From assembly GCF_016587435.1 (NCBI RefSeq), contig NZ_BNJJ01000023.1:1-64000 (forward strand): 64,000 nt of DNA, given 5' to 3'. Below, piece by piece: positions 9,949-19,021 of this stretch. Every line of letters begins with the position of its first letter. Positions within the stretch are counted from its first letter, which is position 1. The stretch comes from Dictyobacter formicarum. GTDB lineage: Bacteria > Chloroflexota > Ktedonobacteria > Ktedonobacterales > Ktedonobacteraceae. The notes under the pieces were generated by a model. That model had not been told where the DNA came from. It was given only the letters and a program-made list of their open reading frames with translations, and searched no databases. The position numbers were made by a program, and so were the translations under genes.

Positions 9949-10364
9949 GTAATGAGGCCAGGCAGTCTTTGCCGAGCCTGAAACAGCAGCAGGATGCGAA
10001 TGCTAGTATTCCAAGTCCTCGTCGCGGTGAGATTTGGGATGTCAATTGGTCACCTGGTCGTGGCGCAGAACAACAAGGTACGCGACCGGCGTTAGTGATA
10101 CAAAATGATCGGGGCAATACCTCTTCTTCCTATCCTTTAACCATCGTAGCCTCGATGAGTCGCACGGAACGTGAGCTTCCGTTGCATGTACGCATTACAC
10201 CTACTCAAAACAATGGCTTAACTGATTACACTGATGTAAAATGCGAGCAGATCATGACGATTGAGAAAACACGTTTAATCAGGCGTCGTGGCTCGATCAG
10301 CCCTGAGGAGTTGCATCGCGTTGACCAGGCTTTACGCTTAAGTCTTCATCTCATTCGAGATTAA
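9945..10364 (+). CDS. MazF/PemK-family endoribonuclease toxin
   Basis: 139 residues. Family motifs are visible: RRGEIWDVNWSPGRGAEQQG at the start of the domain, TRPALVIQND with the conserved Arg, and PLTIVASMSRT, then CEQIMTIEKTRL near the end. MazF-family toxins cut single-stranded mRNA at short sequence motifs and arrest growth. The N-terminal 25 residues (SNEARQSLPSLKQQQDANAS) extend beyond the usual toxin. The start overlaps the antitoxin stop. No sign of inactivation. Confidence 0.9.
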   Translation: MSNEARQSLPSLKQQQDANASIPSPRRGEIWDVNWSPGRGAEQQGTRPALVIQNDRGNTSSSYPLTIVASMSRTERELPLHVRITPTQNNGLTDYTDVKCEQIMTIEKTRLIRRRGSISPEELHRVDQALRLSLHLIRD

Positions 10365-10371
10365 GAGGGTT

Positions 10372-10604
10372 GAAGCGCCCGCAAGGGGCGCACCTACGAT
10401 TTTATCCTCTCATTTTATTTAGAAGCGTCCGCAAGGAGCGCACCTACCATTTGCCCTGCCGGGTTTATCCGGGCATATATCAGCCTGTGTTTTTTGTTTC
10501 AATTAAAGAGAGAAGTATTTTTTTGTATGCCAATTTGGTGGATGTTGGGGAACGTGATGATAGACCAACTCCCTCCCCCGTAGTGCGCCCCTGCGGGCGC
10601 TTCA
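10372..10604. repeat. Short GC-rich intergenic repeats, two direct and one inverted copy
   Basis: A 29-bp unit reading GAAGCGCCCGCAAGGGGCGC plus CACCTACGAT is at 10372-10400 and again with four changes at 10422-10450. An inverted copy of its first 22 bases lies at 10583-10604. Each copy has a small GCGCCC..GGGCGC stem. The 10365-10807 interval holds nothing else I can support except the pdxS leader. Confidence 0.6.
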
Positions 10605-10807
10605 CACCTCGACGCACGATTCATGCGGGGGCATTATAAATCGGAGGCGAGCTCCGAATTTATACCATGTCGTATCGAGATGGCTGGCCTCACTTCTCGC
10701 AATTGGCTGTAGATGCCAGCCATGTTCTTGTGTTAGAATTTTAGTGAAATAGGCTACTTATTTTCTTATATATACAGTTAAACAAGCACGCCAGGAGAGA
10801 TAAATAT

Positions 10808-11695
10808 ATGCAAAAGCAGGTTGGAACTGTACAGGTTAAACGAAGTTTTCCGGAAATGTTAAAGGGCGGAGTAATCTGCGATGTCGTCAATGCCGAACAG
10901 GCAAAGATCGCGGAAGAGGCCGGCGCCTCTGCTGTTATGGCTCTGGAGCGCGTGCCTGCCGATATTCGTGCTCAGGGTGGCGTTGCTCGTATGAGTGATC
11001 CAGAGCTGATCATCAGAATTAAGGAAGCCGTAACTATTCCTGTAATGGCGAAGTGCCGCATTGGACACTTTGTGGAGGCCGAAATTCTTCAGTCGCTAGG
11101 CATCGATTGTCTTGATGAGTCTGAGGTTCTGACACCAGCCGATGAGCGCTTCCATATCAATAAGCATGAGTTCTCGATACCCTTTGTTTGTGGTGCCCGT
11201 GATCTGGGCGAGGCTTTGCGCCGTGTGGGCGAGGGAGCCGCGATGCTACGTACCAAAGGCGAGGCCGGTACCGGCAACGTGATCGAAGCTGTGCGCCACA
11301 TGCGCACCATCATGGGTGGTGTACGCCGCCTGCAATCATTACCCGAAGAAGAACTGATGGCCGAGGCCAAAGAACTGGGCGCCCCCTATGATCTGGTACT
11401 AGAAGTAGCCCGTACAGGCAAACTGCCGGTTGTCAACTTCTCTGCTGGCGGTATCGCCACACCCGCTGACGCCGCCCTGATGATGCGTCTGGGTGCCGAA
11501 GGCATCTTTGTTGGTTCAGGCATCTTCAAATCGGGCGACCCCAAGAAACGCGCCCAGGCGATCGTCAAAGCGACCACCCATTATCAAGATCCCGAGATCC
11601 TGGCCGAAGTTTCGCGCAACCTGGGCGATCCAATGGTTGGCATCAACCTGGACACCCTGCTTGATCAGGAAAAGATGGCACAGCGCGGCTGGTAA
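10808..11695 (+). CDS. pdxS: Pyridoxal 5'-phosphate synthase subunit PdxS
   Basis: PdxS condenses ribose 5-phosphate, glyceraldehyde 3-phosphate and ammonia into pyridoxal 5'-phosphate. 295 residues, the family length, (beta/alpha)8 barrel. Signatures include [40 protein letters not shown], the lysine in [17 protein letters not shown], and the phosphate-binding [14 protein letters not shown] near the C-terminus. AGGAG lies ten bases upstream of the ATG. It forms an operon with pdxT 33 bp downstream, which supplies the ammonia from glutamine through a channel between the two proteins. Confidence 0.97.
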   Translation: MQKQVGTVQVKRSFPEMLKGGVICDVVNAEQAKIAEEAGASAVMALERVPADIRAQGGVARMSDPELIIRIKEAVTIPVMAKCRIGHFVEAEILQSLGIDCLDESEVLTPADERFHINKHEFSIPFVCGARDLGEALRRVGEGAAMLRTKGEAGTGNVIEAVRHMRTIMGGVRRLQSLPEEELMAEAKELGAPYDLVLEVARTGKLPVVNFSAGGIATPADAALMMRLGAEGIFVGSGIFKSGDPKKRAQAIVKATTHYQDPEILAEVSRNLGDPMVGINLDTLLDQEKMAQRGW

Positions 11696-11728
11696 TGATA
11701 CTCGATTGACATTGGTTAAGAAAAACAT

Positions 11729-12337
11729 ATGGAAAAATACAACCCAACCCCCCGTATCGGCGTATTAGCATTACAGGGTGATTTTGAAGCACACATTAAG
11801 ATGTTGAAGGAATTAGGGGCGGACGCGAAAGCTGTTCGCCTCCCCGAGCATCTCGATGAAATAGATGGTATAATACTACCAGGTGGCGAAAGTACGACAA
11901 TCGGCAAACTCATGATTGTCTACGGCCTCCACGAAGTATTGCAAAGAAAGATTAGCGAAGGTGTCCCCGTATGGGGGACATGTGCAGGTCTCATTTTATT
12001 AGCGAAGGAGACGGATAATGCGCTTGCCGGCCAACCACTGTTGGCTAGCATGAATATTCGCGTCCGCCGCAATGCGTTTGGCAGTCAGCGGGAAAGCTTT
12101 GAAACTGATCTGTTAGTGCCCGCACTAGGCGAAGCGCCATTCCACACCTTCTTCATCCGTGGGCCACTGGTCGAACAGGTTGGTCCTGAGGTGGAGGTGC
12201 TGGCAACGCTCGACGATGGAACCATCGTCGCTGTCCGTGAAGGGCCCTTGTTAGGCACTGCATTTCATCCTGAAGTTTCAGGAGACACACGTTTTCACGA
12301 ATACTTTCTCCGCATAGTACAGAGCGTGAAGAGGTAG
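11729..12337 (+). CDS. pdxT: Pyridoxal 5'-phosphate synthase glutaminase subunit PdxT
   Basis: Class I glutamine amidotransferase subunit that hydrolyses glutamine and passes ammonia to PdxS. 202 residues. Visible motifs: RIGVLALQGDFEAHI at the N-terminus, PGGESTTIGKL, the nucleophile Cys in VWGTCAGLILLA, RRNAFGSQRESF, and the catalytic His and Glu in TAFHPEVSGD near the end. All catalytic residues are present. It follows pdxS directly and precedes a GNAT-like gene by 43 bp. Confidence 0.97.
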   Translation: MEKYNPTPRIGVLALQGDFEAHIKMLKELGADAKAVRLPEHLDEIDGIILPGGESTTIGKLMIVYGLHEVLQRKISEGVPVWGTCAGLILLAKETDNALAGQPLLASMNIRVRRNAFGSQRESFETDLLVPALGEAPFHTFFIRGPLVEQVGPEVEVLATLDDGTIVAVREGPLLGTAFHPEVSGDTRFHEYFLRIVQSVKR

Positions 12338-12380
12338 AAGTATTCTGATACATGGCTTCTATCTAACACAGGAGTAGTGG

Positions 12381-13454
12381 ATGATAAGACCGGTGTTGTA
12401 TGTAGATTTACCGGGAATCATCTACGCTATTGACCACCGTGCTCGAGGTAACCAGCACGACTTTGCAAATTTTGTTTGCTGGCTCGAGTCGGTGGAAAGT
12501 GCGCTTCCTTCGCCTCCTATTTTGAGGCAATTTCTTCCAATTTCTCCAGCTGTCCGCACCTGGATTTGTGAGGACCACTGGCGCCTGTTAGGCTTTGCCC
12601 AGGTACGCGAACGACCGTCTCATATGGCATGGGACCTCTCCTACCTGGCATCAATGACCAAACGAGATGGCGCGCAACTGGCCGGCGATGATATTCTCGC
12701 GGCCCTTCTTGAGTATGCATTGGAGATGGCCTCAACACATGGTATTCTCCGAATTTTTGCGAAGGTTGAAGACGAAGTACCCGAGATCGAAATGTTCCAA
12801 CGTTCGGGCTTCCAGCGCTATGCGCGTGAACTGACGTATGTCTATGACCCATATCAACAGAAATCCAGGTCGACACACGTCGCACCGGAGCAGGCGCTCC
12901 CTTCGCTTCGCCGTTGGAATCGCCACCACGTGTGGGGATTATATCAGCTGTATCGTTCTGTGACGCCGCAACGCGTGTTGACGGCTGAACTCTACGAGAA
13001 TAGTGAAGAATACGCCAGGCTCCAGGTCGGGTCACTGCAGCCATTACCTTCCTTTTTTGGTCGTGGTAATGAGAATTATGTATGTGACGTAGGTGTACGT
13101 GTAGGAGCCTGGATGCGGCTTTGTCGAGGTCACGGCTCGACACCTCACCGCATCTCGTTGATGGTGCATCCAGAACACGCCGAGCTTGCCGAGCCGCTCA
13201 TCCAGTTCGGCATCAAGCGACTACTGGACGCAGACGTACGACGCATCTATTGCCTGGTGCGCGAGTACGATTCTTTTGTTAACACCGCTCTTTGCAATAG
13301 TGGATTTGAGCAGGTCCTGGCCAAGGTACTGCTTGTGCGACACGTGGCCTTACTGGCCACGAGGCAGAGCACGGTCCCCCTGCTGGAGCAACGTGCGGTC
13401 TATGGCTTGAAGGGCCTGGGGACGGTCAATTCGCGCCAAAAAATTATGAGGTGA
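12381..13454 (+). CDS. Tandem GNAT-like acetyltransferase
   Basis: 357 residues. The first half (residues 1-160) reads as a GNAT N-acetyltransferase fold: a strand with [25 protein letters not shown], a helix, then [25 protein letters not shown], which matches the acetyl-CoA binding and C-terminal strand region. The second half has a similar but weaker layout ([24 protein letters not shown]), suggesting a degenerate second domain. The substrate is unknown. It lies 43 bp after pdxT and 10 bp before the R3H ATPase gene, so it is likely part of one transcript with both. Confidence 0.6.
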   Translation: MIRPVLYVDLPGIIYAIDHRARGNQHDFANFVCWLESVESALPSPPILRQFLPISPAVRTWICEDHWRLLGFAQVRERPSHMAWDLSYLASMTKRDGAQLAGDDILAALLEYALEMASTHGILRIFAKVEDEVPEIEMFQRSGFQRYARELTYVYDPYQQKSRSTHVAPEQALPSLRRWNRHHVWGLYQLYRSVTPQRVLTAELYENSEEYARLQVGSLQPLPSFFGRGNENYVCDVGVRVGAWMRLCRGHGSTPHRISLMVHPEHAELAEPLIQFGIKRLLDADVRRIYCLVREYDSFVNTALCNSGFEQVLAKVLLVRHVALLATRQSTVPLLEQRAVYGLKGLGTVNSRQKIMR

Positions 13455-13464
13455 TAAACTGCCT

Positions 13465-15378
13465 ATGCAACATGTGATCACTGACGATCTGGAGGCTCTG
13501 CTGGCTACTTTACCGCCAGGCATCCACGACGCGGTCAATCGGCTAGAGAACCGAAGCGAACTGCTGGAGATCGTAATGGACCTTGGGCGTCTGGCCGAGG
13601 GCCGATTCCCCGAGGGGGAAGTGATCCTTAGTACGACACCGGTGGAATATGCCGATCTCGAGTACGTCGTTGAACGTATTGGGGAATTCGGTGATGACAA
13701 CCGGGCGGGTATTGAGCGGACACTCCACCGTATTAGCGCGATGCGCAATCGGAAAGGGAGGATTGTCGGTTTAACTTGCCGTATTGGTCGAGCAGTGCTT
13801 GGCAGTATTGCCCTGATCCGTGATATTGTCGAACAGGGCCAATCCATCCTGATTCTTGGTCGTCCAGGTGTGGGTAAAACAACGCTCCTGCGCGAAATCG
13901 CCCGTGTGCTGGCAGACGAGGCGAATAAGCGCGTGGTGGTTGTGGATACGTCTAACGAAATTGCTGGCGATGGGGATATTCCTCACCCTGGTATTGGGCG
14001 TGCCCGACGTATGCAAGTGGCGCGTACGGCGGAACAGCATGCTGTGATGATCGAGGCTGTGGAAAATCACATGCCGCAGGTAATCGTTATTGACGAGATT
14101 GGTACCGAGTTGGAGGCGGCCGCGGCACGTACGATTGCTGAACGTGGTGTCCAATTGGTCGCAACGGCTCATGGTAATTCGCTGGGAAACTTGCTTGTAA
14201 ACCCAACCCTTTCAGATCTGGTGGGGGGTATTCAAACCGTCACGTTAGGTGATGAAGAGGCGCGTCGACGCCATACCCAAAAGAGTATTCAGGAGCGTAA
14301 ATCGCTTCCCACCTTTGAAGTAGTGGTCGAACAGCAGAGTTGGGATGAAGCTGTTGTACATCGTGATGTGGCAGATACGGTTGATAATATGCTGCGCGGC
14401 CAGCCTGTCGTGGCCGAGGAGCGTACACGTGATGAAGAAACCGGACATGTTTCGATTCGCCGAGTGACGGCGGGTGGCATGGAGGTTCCAGGTTGGGGTA
14501 GCGGACTCGGTGGTCCCGGTGCTCGTCCTGGACAAGGTTTCACGGCAAGCATGTTTGAGCGCTCAGATCGCAATGATCGCGGTTATTTAGATCGCAATCA
14601 TACCCATCTGAGTTCGCTGCGTGGCGCGGGTGCGCCTACCTTAGATCCGCGTGGTGGCAGTGAGCGCATGCGTGGTCGCAATCAGACCACTGCACATATC
14701 GCTCCACAGGTCCAGGCGCTGGCACCTACAGGTACCGCTCCCAATGACGGAGAAAGTCATGCGGCCGTTCTGGTCAAGACTCGTCCGGTGACCGAGATCA
14801 CGGAAGGAATCTACCAGGCCAGCGAGCCAGCAACTGAAATTCGTCCGCCCAAGACGCTCAAGGTTTATCCATTTGGTGTAAATCGTGACCGACTCTCAGA
14901 GTCTGCGCGCCAACTGCGCGTGCCGATCTTGATTACCAACAATGAGCGCGAAGCCGACGCAGTAATTACGCTCAAGAATTATTATCGCCGTCAGCCCGAG
15001 CGTTTGCAACAAGCGGAGCAAGAGCGTAAGCTGATCATTATCCTGAAAAATAACACCATTACGCAGATGCAGCACGCCCTGGCGCGTATATTCGATATTC
15101 CTGAAGTCGCATCCGAAGGTGATGGTGCTAATGCTTCTGATACCCAGGTGAGCTTGAACGAGCGTGAATTTGATGATCCAACCAAGCAAGCGTTGCTTGA
15201 GACAGAAGATGCGATCCACCAGGTCTTGAACAAAGGCCTCACGACAGCTGAACTGGCCCCGGCCAACGCATACATTCGGCGTTTACAGCATCAAATGGCG
15301 ACTCGCTACAACTTAATCTCGCGCAGCCGAGGTAAAGAGCCTCATCGCCGGGTTAAAATTTTTCGTTCGCGTGACTAA
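13465..15378 (+). CDS. SpoIIIAA-like AAA ATPase with C-terminal R3H domain
   Basis: 637 residues. Residues 1-300 resemble the stage III sporulation protein AA/Ycf45 ATPase family: [20 protein letters not shown], Walker [19 protein letters not shown] near residue 131, then [20 protein letters not shown], Walker [21 protein letters not shown], and [12 protein letters not shown] variable linker rich in Gly/Arg/Thr follows (about 310-460). A middle domain ([20 protein letters not shown]) comes next, and last a single-strand nucleic-acid binding R3H-type region ([19 protein letters not shown]). Known Ycf45-type proteins have this architecture; role in nucleic acid handling is inferred. Starts 10 bp after the GNAT gene. 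A strong terminator follows 45 bp after the stop. Confidence 0.85.
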   Translation: MQHVITDDLEALLATLPPGIHDAVNRLENRSELLEIVMDLGRLAEGRFPEGEVILSTTPVEYADLEYVVERIGEFGDDNRAGIERTLHRISAMRNRKGRIVGLTCRIGRAVLGSIALIRDIVEQGQSILILGRPGVGKTTLLREIARVLADEANKRVVVVDTSNEIAGDGDIPHPGIGRARRMQVARTAEQHAVMIEAVENHMPQVIVIDEIGTELEAAAARTIAERGVQLVATAHGNSLGNLLVNPTLSDLVGGIQTVTLGDEEARRRHTQKSIQERKSLPTFEVVVEQQSWDEAVVHRDVADTVDNMLRGQPVVAEERTRDEETGHVSIRRVTAGGMEVPGWGSGLGGPGARPGQGFTASMFERSDRNDRGYLDRNHTHLSSLRGAGAPTLDPRGGSERMRGRNQTTAHIAPQVQALAPTGTAPNDGESHAAVLVKTRPVTEITEGIYQASEPATEIRPPKTLKVYPFGVNRDRLSESARQLRVPILITNNEREADAVITLKNYYRRQPERLQQAEQERKLIIILKNNTITQMQHALARIFDIPEVASEGDGANASDTQVSLNEREFDDPTKQALLETEDAIHQVLNKGLTTAELAPANAYIRRLQHQMATRYNLISRSRGKEPHRRVKIFRSRD

Positions 15379-15423
15379 TATACATACTGCGTGAGGCCGT
15401 CGACCTTCACGCCAGGGTTTCTG

Positions 15424-15456
15424 AGAGGTGTTCCCACAAAAACACCTCTTTTTTTT
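15424..15456 (+). terminator. Rho-independent terminator after the pdxS-R3H run
   Basis: Perfect 9-bp stem AGAGGTGTT/AACACCTCT with an eight-base loop, followed by a run of eight Ts. Confidence 0.9.
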
Positions 15457-15507
15457 CGCATTGCATAGGACCTTTTTGGCCCCTGCGACGCTCATAATTT
15501 TTTAATA

Positions 15508-15548
15508 TGTTGTGTCGAACAGGCGCGCAGCGCCTGTTCGACACAACA
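15508..15548. repeat. Perfect 19-bp palindromic hairpin
   Basis: Arms 15508-15526 and 15530-15548 are perfectly complementary with a GCA triloop. It lies between the R3H gene terminator and ilvA. It is not followed by Ts on either strand in the usual position, so it is unlikely to be a simple second terminator. A GC-rich half-palindrome follows at about 15557-15580. The 15379-15756 interval has no gene. Confidence 0.8.
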
Positions 15549-15756
15549 AAAAACAACGGGCGGGCGTATGAGCCCGCCGGATACCCTTCCCCAAAAATAC
15601 GCGCCGCAGGCATAACATTTTAAAAAAAGGAAAAAGGACGGTTGTCAGACAGATCGCACATGCGCTATAATCCTTCCCATAACATTTAGGCACTGTCGCC
15701 TACAAATGTAGCCATGACGGCTGGGCGTCCTGTGTGGGACTGGAAGGAGTCGTACT

Positions 15757-17034
15757 ATGCGTCTTGTAGAGAACGATCTTACTGCTGAAACTATCCGGAC
15801 AGGGGTAGTAGGTTCTGTCAAAATAGCAGATATCCGGCAAGCATACAAGTTTCTCAGGCCTCTGATTCATCATACGCCGCTATCGCATTCACGTACTATG
15901 AGCCAGTTGACCGGAGCCGAGATTTATCTGAAATGCGAGCATATGCAGCGCTCGGGCGCTTTTAAAGTGCGCGGAGCTGGATATAAGATCTCGACGCTAA
16001 CGGAGGAGCAATATCGCGCTGGTGTGATCGCGGCTTCGGCTGGCAATCACGCGCAAGGTGTCGCGATCTCTGCCGCCCAACACAATATCCCCTGTACTAT
16101 CGTCATGCCCGAAAGTGCTCCCCTGGCTAAAGTTACCGCCACCGAAGGTTACGGTGCGCGTGTCGTATTATATGGAGCAACCTATGATGACGCCTATCAG
16201 CATTGCCTGGAATTACAGCAAAAGAGTGGCGCCACCTTCATCCATGCTTTTGATGATCCCAAAGTGATCGCGGGCCAGGGAACGCTTGGCCTGGAGATGC
16301 TTAATGATCTACCTGATGCGGATGCTATCGTCGTACCCATTGGTGGAGGCGGTCTGATCGCCGGCATTGCGATCGCCGCCCGGGCTTTAAAGCCCGACAT
16401 CACCATCATCGGTGTGCAGGCCTCTGGTGCTCCCAGTTGTCGCGTCTCCCTGGACGCCGGCCACCTTTCGACCCTGCCAGCAATCACCACGATTGCGGAC
16501 GGCATTGCCGTCAAGAAACCCGGCAAGCTTACCTTCTCAATTATCAAGCAACTGGTCGATGATGTGGTGCTGGTTGACGATGAAGCCACGATAAACGCGG
16601 TACTATTATTGATGGAGCGCTGTAAAATGATGGTCGAAGGCGCAGGCGCAATTGGCCTGGCGGCCCTCTTAAGTGGAAAAATCCAGCTCAAAGGCAAGAA
16701 AGTGCTGGTCCCGCTGACCGGCGGCAACATTGATATCAACCTGGTGGGACGCTTTATTGAACACGGCCTGGCCAGTGCCGGTCGCTACTTTGTCATCCAT
16801 ACCCGTCTCACCGACCGGCCGGGTGAATTAATGCGCATGCTCGCGATTATTACCGAAATGCGTATCAACGTCATCGACGTACGGCACCAGCGTATCTCCA
16901 ACCGCCTCCCGATCATGCAGCGTGAAGAAACCATTACGATGGAAACCAGTGATCGCCGTCAATGTGAGGAACTGCTACGCCGCCTGCGGGCCGAAGGCTA
17001 CATGGTTGAAGAAGCGCAATCCTTTGACGATTAA
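15757..17034 (+). CDS. ilvA: Threonine ammonia-lyase (threonine dehydratase) with ACT domain
   Basis: PLP enzyme converting threonine to 2-oxobutanoate, the first step towards isoleucine (or threonine catabolism). 425 residues. The PLP lysine lies in RSGAFKVRGAGYKI near residue 72; SAGNHAQGVA binds the substrate carboxylate; the phosphate-binding glycine loop is IGGGGLIAGIA. Residues about 345-425 form an ACT regulatory domain (HTRLTDRPGELMRMLAIITE). The single ACT domain resembles catabolic or short biosynthetic forms, so the allosteric ligand is not certain. The ATG at 15757 is preceded by AAGGAG. A perfect GC-rich hairpin follows the stop. Confidence 0.93.
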   Translation: MRLVENDLTAETIRTGVVGSVKIADIRQAYKFLRPLIHHTPLSHSRTMSQLTGAEIYLKCEHMQRSGAFKVRGAGYKISTLTEEQYRAGVIAASAGNHAQGVAISAAQHNIPCTIVMPESAPLAKVTATEGYGARVVLYGATYDDAYQHCLELQQKSGATFIHAFDDPKVIAGQGTLGLEMLNDLPDADAIVVPIGGGGLIAGIAIAARALKPDITIIGVQASGAPSCRVSLDAGHLSTLPAITTIADGIAVKKPGKLTFSIIKQLVDDVVLVDDEATINAVLLLMERCKMMVEGAGAIGLAALLSGKIQLKGKKVLVPLTGGNIDINLVGRFIEHGLASAGRYFVIHTRLTDRPGELMRMLAIITEMRINVIDVRHQRISNRLPIMQREETITMETSDRRQCEELLRRLRAEGYMVEEAQSFDD

Positions 17035-17039
17035 TAATA

Positions 17040-17067
17040 ACGCGCGGGGCTGGCCAGCCTCGCGCGT
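17040..17067 (+). terminator. Likely terminator of ilvA
   Basis: A 28-base self-complementary hairpin (ACGCGCG ... CGCGCGT around GGCTGGCCAGCC), starting five bases after the stop; only a short T run follows. Confidence 0.6.
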
Positions 17068-17096
17068 TTGATGAGTGATTAATCGGAGCAAGCTCC

Positions 17097-17210
17097 GAAC
17101 CTATGGGGACGGTATCGCCCGCCAAGGGAGCAAATCGGGGGCAAGCCCCGAACCTATGGGGACGGTATCGCCCGTCAAGGGAGCAAATCGGGGGCAAGCC
17201 CCGAACCTAT
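17097..17210. repeat. Tandem direct repeat, 53-bp unit
   Basis: Two copies (17097-17149 and 17150-17202) differ at one base, followed by eight bases of a third. Each copy holds the hairpin CGGGGGCAAGCCCCG, and a variant CGGAGCAAGCTCCG precedes them. The array abuts the accB stop codon between convergent genes. Confidence 0.85.
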
Positions 17211-17677
17211 TATAGGGGCTCGACGCGCATTATCGCCTCGCCTTTTTGGATTACCGATCCATTGACGGCATTGATTGCCACCACGCGACCGGACACCTCA
17301 GCGTTAATCTCATTGAAGACCTTCATGGCTTCGATCAAAGCCACGACCTGTCCCACATGGATTACATCACCAATATTGACAAATGGCGGTGAGGTTGGTG
17401 AGGCGGACGAATAATAAACGCCGGTCAGGGTCGCCGTCACTGGCAGCGACTTATCAACCTTTTTTGGAGCGGTGGTATGACCTGCGCTCAGAGCGGCAGC
17501 CTGGCCAGCCACCATAACCGTTGTAGGAGCATTCGTTAATACCATGCCGGGACTCCGGCGAATAGTAATCTCGGTCCCATCTTCAGTTAAGGTCAGCTCG
17601 CCAACCGTGCTTCCTTCGAGCACATCCACAATCTCTTCCACCCGCTCCAGCCACGATGAATTATTTTGTGTATCCAT
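17210..17677 (-). CDS. accB: Biotin carboxyl carrier protein of acetyl-CoA carboxylase
   Basis: 155 residues. The C-terminal biotinyl domain carries the biotin-accepting lysine in IEAMKVFNEI near residue 120, followed by VSGRVVAINAVNGSVIQKG. The N-terminal 60 residues are a helical oligomerisation segment (VEEIVDVLEGSTVGELTLTEDGTEITIRR), typical of AccB. An Ala/Pro/Thr linker connects the two. It carries carboxyl groups from biotin carboxylase (AccC, upstream) to the carboxyltransferase. The accA/accD partners are not in the window. It lies seven bases after fabF on the minus strand. Confidence 0.95.
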   Translation of the reverse strand: MDTQNNSSWLERVEEIVDVLEGSTVGELTLTEDGTEITIRRSPGMVLTNAPTTVMVAGQAAALSAGHTTAPKKVDKSLPVTATLTGVYYSSASPTSPPFVNIGDVIHVGQVVALIEAMKVFNEINAEVSGRVVAINAVNGSVIQKGEAIMRVEPL

Positions 17678-17683
17678 GTCCTT

Positions 17684-18922
17684 TTACTCTTCGTAGCGCT
17701 TGAAGACCAAGCTTGTATTATGGCCGCCAAAGCCCATCGAATTAGACATTACCACATTGACGGTAGCATGACGAGCCTCATTTGGCACATAATCCAGATC
17801 ACAGTCTGGATCTGGATGGTGAAGATTAATCGTTGGAGGAATAATACCATTCAGGATCGTCTGGATCGAAATGACTGCTTCGATCGCTCCTGCGGCACCC
17901 AGGGTATGACCTGTCATGGATTTAGTCGAGCTAACCGCAAGACGATAGGCATGATCACCAAATACCGTTTTGATGGCCTGGGTCTCAGTGCTATCGTTGA
18001 ACTCTGTGCTGGTGCCGTGGGCATTGATGTAGTCAACCTGGTCGGGCTGGAAGCCAGCTTTTTGCAGGGCGCGGCGCATAGCACGAACCAGCCCCTCACC
18101 TCCCGGTGCTGGCGCGGTCACGTGGCTGGCATCGCCAGTGCTGCCGTAACCGACCATCTCGGCCAGAATCGTTGCCCCGCGTGCCTTGGCGAACTCTAAC
18201 TCCTCAAGGATGAGCACGCCTGAGCCTTCGCCCATCACAAAGCCATCGCGTTTAGCATCAAAGGGACGGCTCGCCTCTTGATAATTTTCGTTATGGCGTG
18301 ACAGCGCATGCATATTATCAAAGGCGGCCATCGCAATTGGTGTAATGGCTTTTTCGGAGCCACCCGCAATCATCGCCGTCGCATCGCCACGGCGAATGGT
18401 CTCCCATGCCTCACCAATGGTGTTACCGCTGGTGGCACAGGCAGAGACTGCGGCCCAGTTGGGACCCTTGGCGCCGGTCAGGATCGAGACGATGCCGGGC
18501 GCGCCATCGATAATCATCATATTGATGAAAAAAGGACTGATGCGGTCAGGACCCTTCTCATGCAAGACTTTGAATTGGTCGTGCAGCGTTACCAGGCCAC
18601 CGATACCGCTACCAAGATAGACGCCGACTTCAGGGGCAATCTCATCCGTGATTTCTAACTTTGCCTGTTCCAGCGCCTGCATCGCGGTCGCGATCGCCAG
18701 ATGTTCATAGGGATCATTGCGACGAAGTTCTTTTCGATCCATATATTTGGTAGCATCAAAATTTTTGATCTCGCCACCAAAATGAACACGATGATTGCTG
18801 GTATCATAGGCAGTAATCTCACCAATACCAGACTTACCCTGGATAAGCGCTTCCCATGATGAAGCCAGATCATTGCCCAACGAGGTAACCAGTCCCAATC
18901 CGGTTACAACTACGCGAGACAT
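17684..18922 (-). CDS. fabF: 3-oxoacyl-[acyl-carrier-protein] synthase II
   Basis: Condensing enzyme that elongates acyl-ACP with malonyl-ACP. 412 residues, the family length. Catalytic triad: Cys in AVSACATSGNTIGEA, His in YINAHGTSTEFND, and His in SMTGHTLGAAGAIEA. The N-terminus RVVVTGLGLVTSLGN and the C-terminal SNSMGFGGHNTSLVFKRY are typical of thiolase-fold KAS II. ACG-rich start region with GGAGG about ten bases upstream of the ATG at 18922. It lies between accC and accB in one transcription unit, joining malonyl-CoA formation and chain elongation. Confidence 0.96.
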   Translation of the reverse strand: MSRVVVTGLGLVTSLGNDLASSWEALIQGKSGIGEITAYDTSNHRVHFGGEIKNFDATKYMDRKELRRNDPYEHLAIATAMQALEQAKLEITDEIAPEVGVYLGSGIGGLVTLHDQFKVLHEKGPDRISPFFINMMIIDGAPGIVSILTGAKGPNWAAVSACATSGNTIGEAWETIRRGDATAMIAGGSEKAITPIAMAAFDNMHALSRHNENYQEASRPFDAKRDGFVMGEGSGVLILEELEFAKARGATILAEMVGYGSTGDASHVTAPAPGGEGLVRAMRRALQKAGFQPDQVDYINAHGTSTEFNDSTETQAIKTVFGDHAYRLAVSSTKSMTGHTLGAAGAIEAVISIQTILNGIIPPTINLHHPDPDCDLDYVPNEARHATVNVVMSNSMGFGGHNTSLVFKRYEE

Positions 18923-19021
18923 AAAGTCACCTCCCGTTTGTCTAAAAGCATCTTAGCTGAGATGCCCATTTTTCACGTTCCATGTCACTGGCAGTGCTGC
19001 CTGCGGCTAGAGGAATTATTA

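Noticed and set aside
10370..10639. 89-codon frame after the toxin gene
   Set aside because: Composed of the short intergenic repeats; no SD and no family-like sequence.
12517..13143. 208-codon minus-strand frame inside the GNAT-like gene
   Set aside because: Shadow frame, Arg/His-rich, no SD.
17100..17210. CRISPR-like array
   Set aside because: Only two tandem units with no spacers; direct adjacency makes it a plain tandem repeat.
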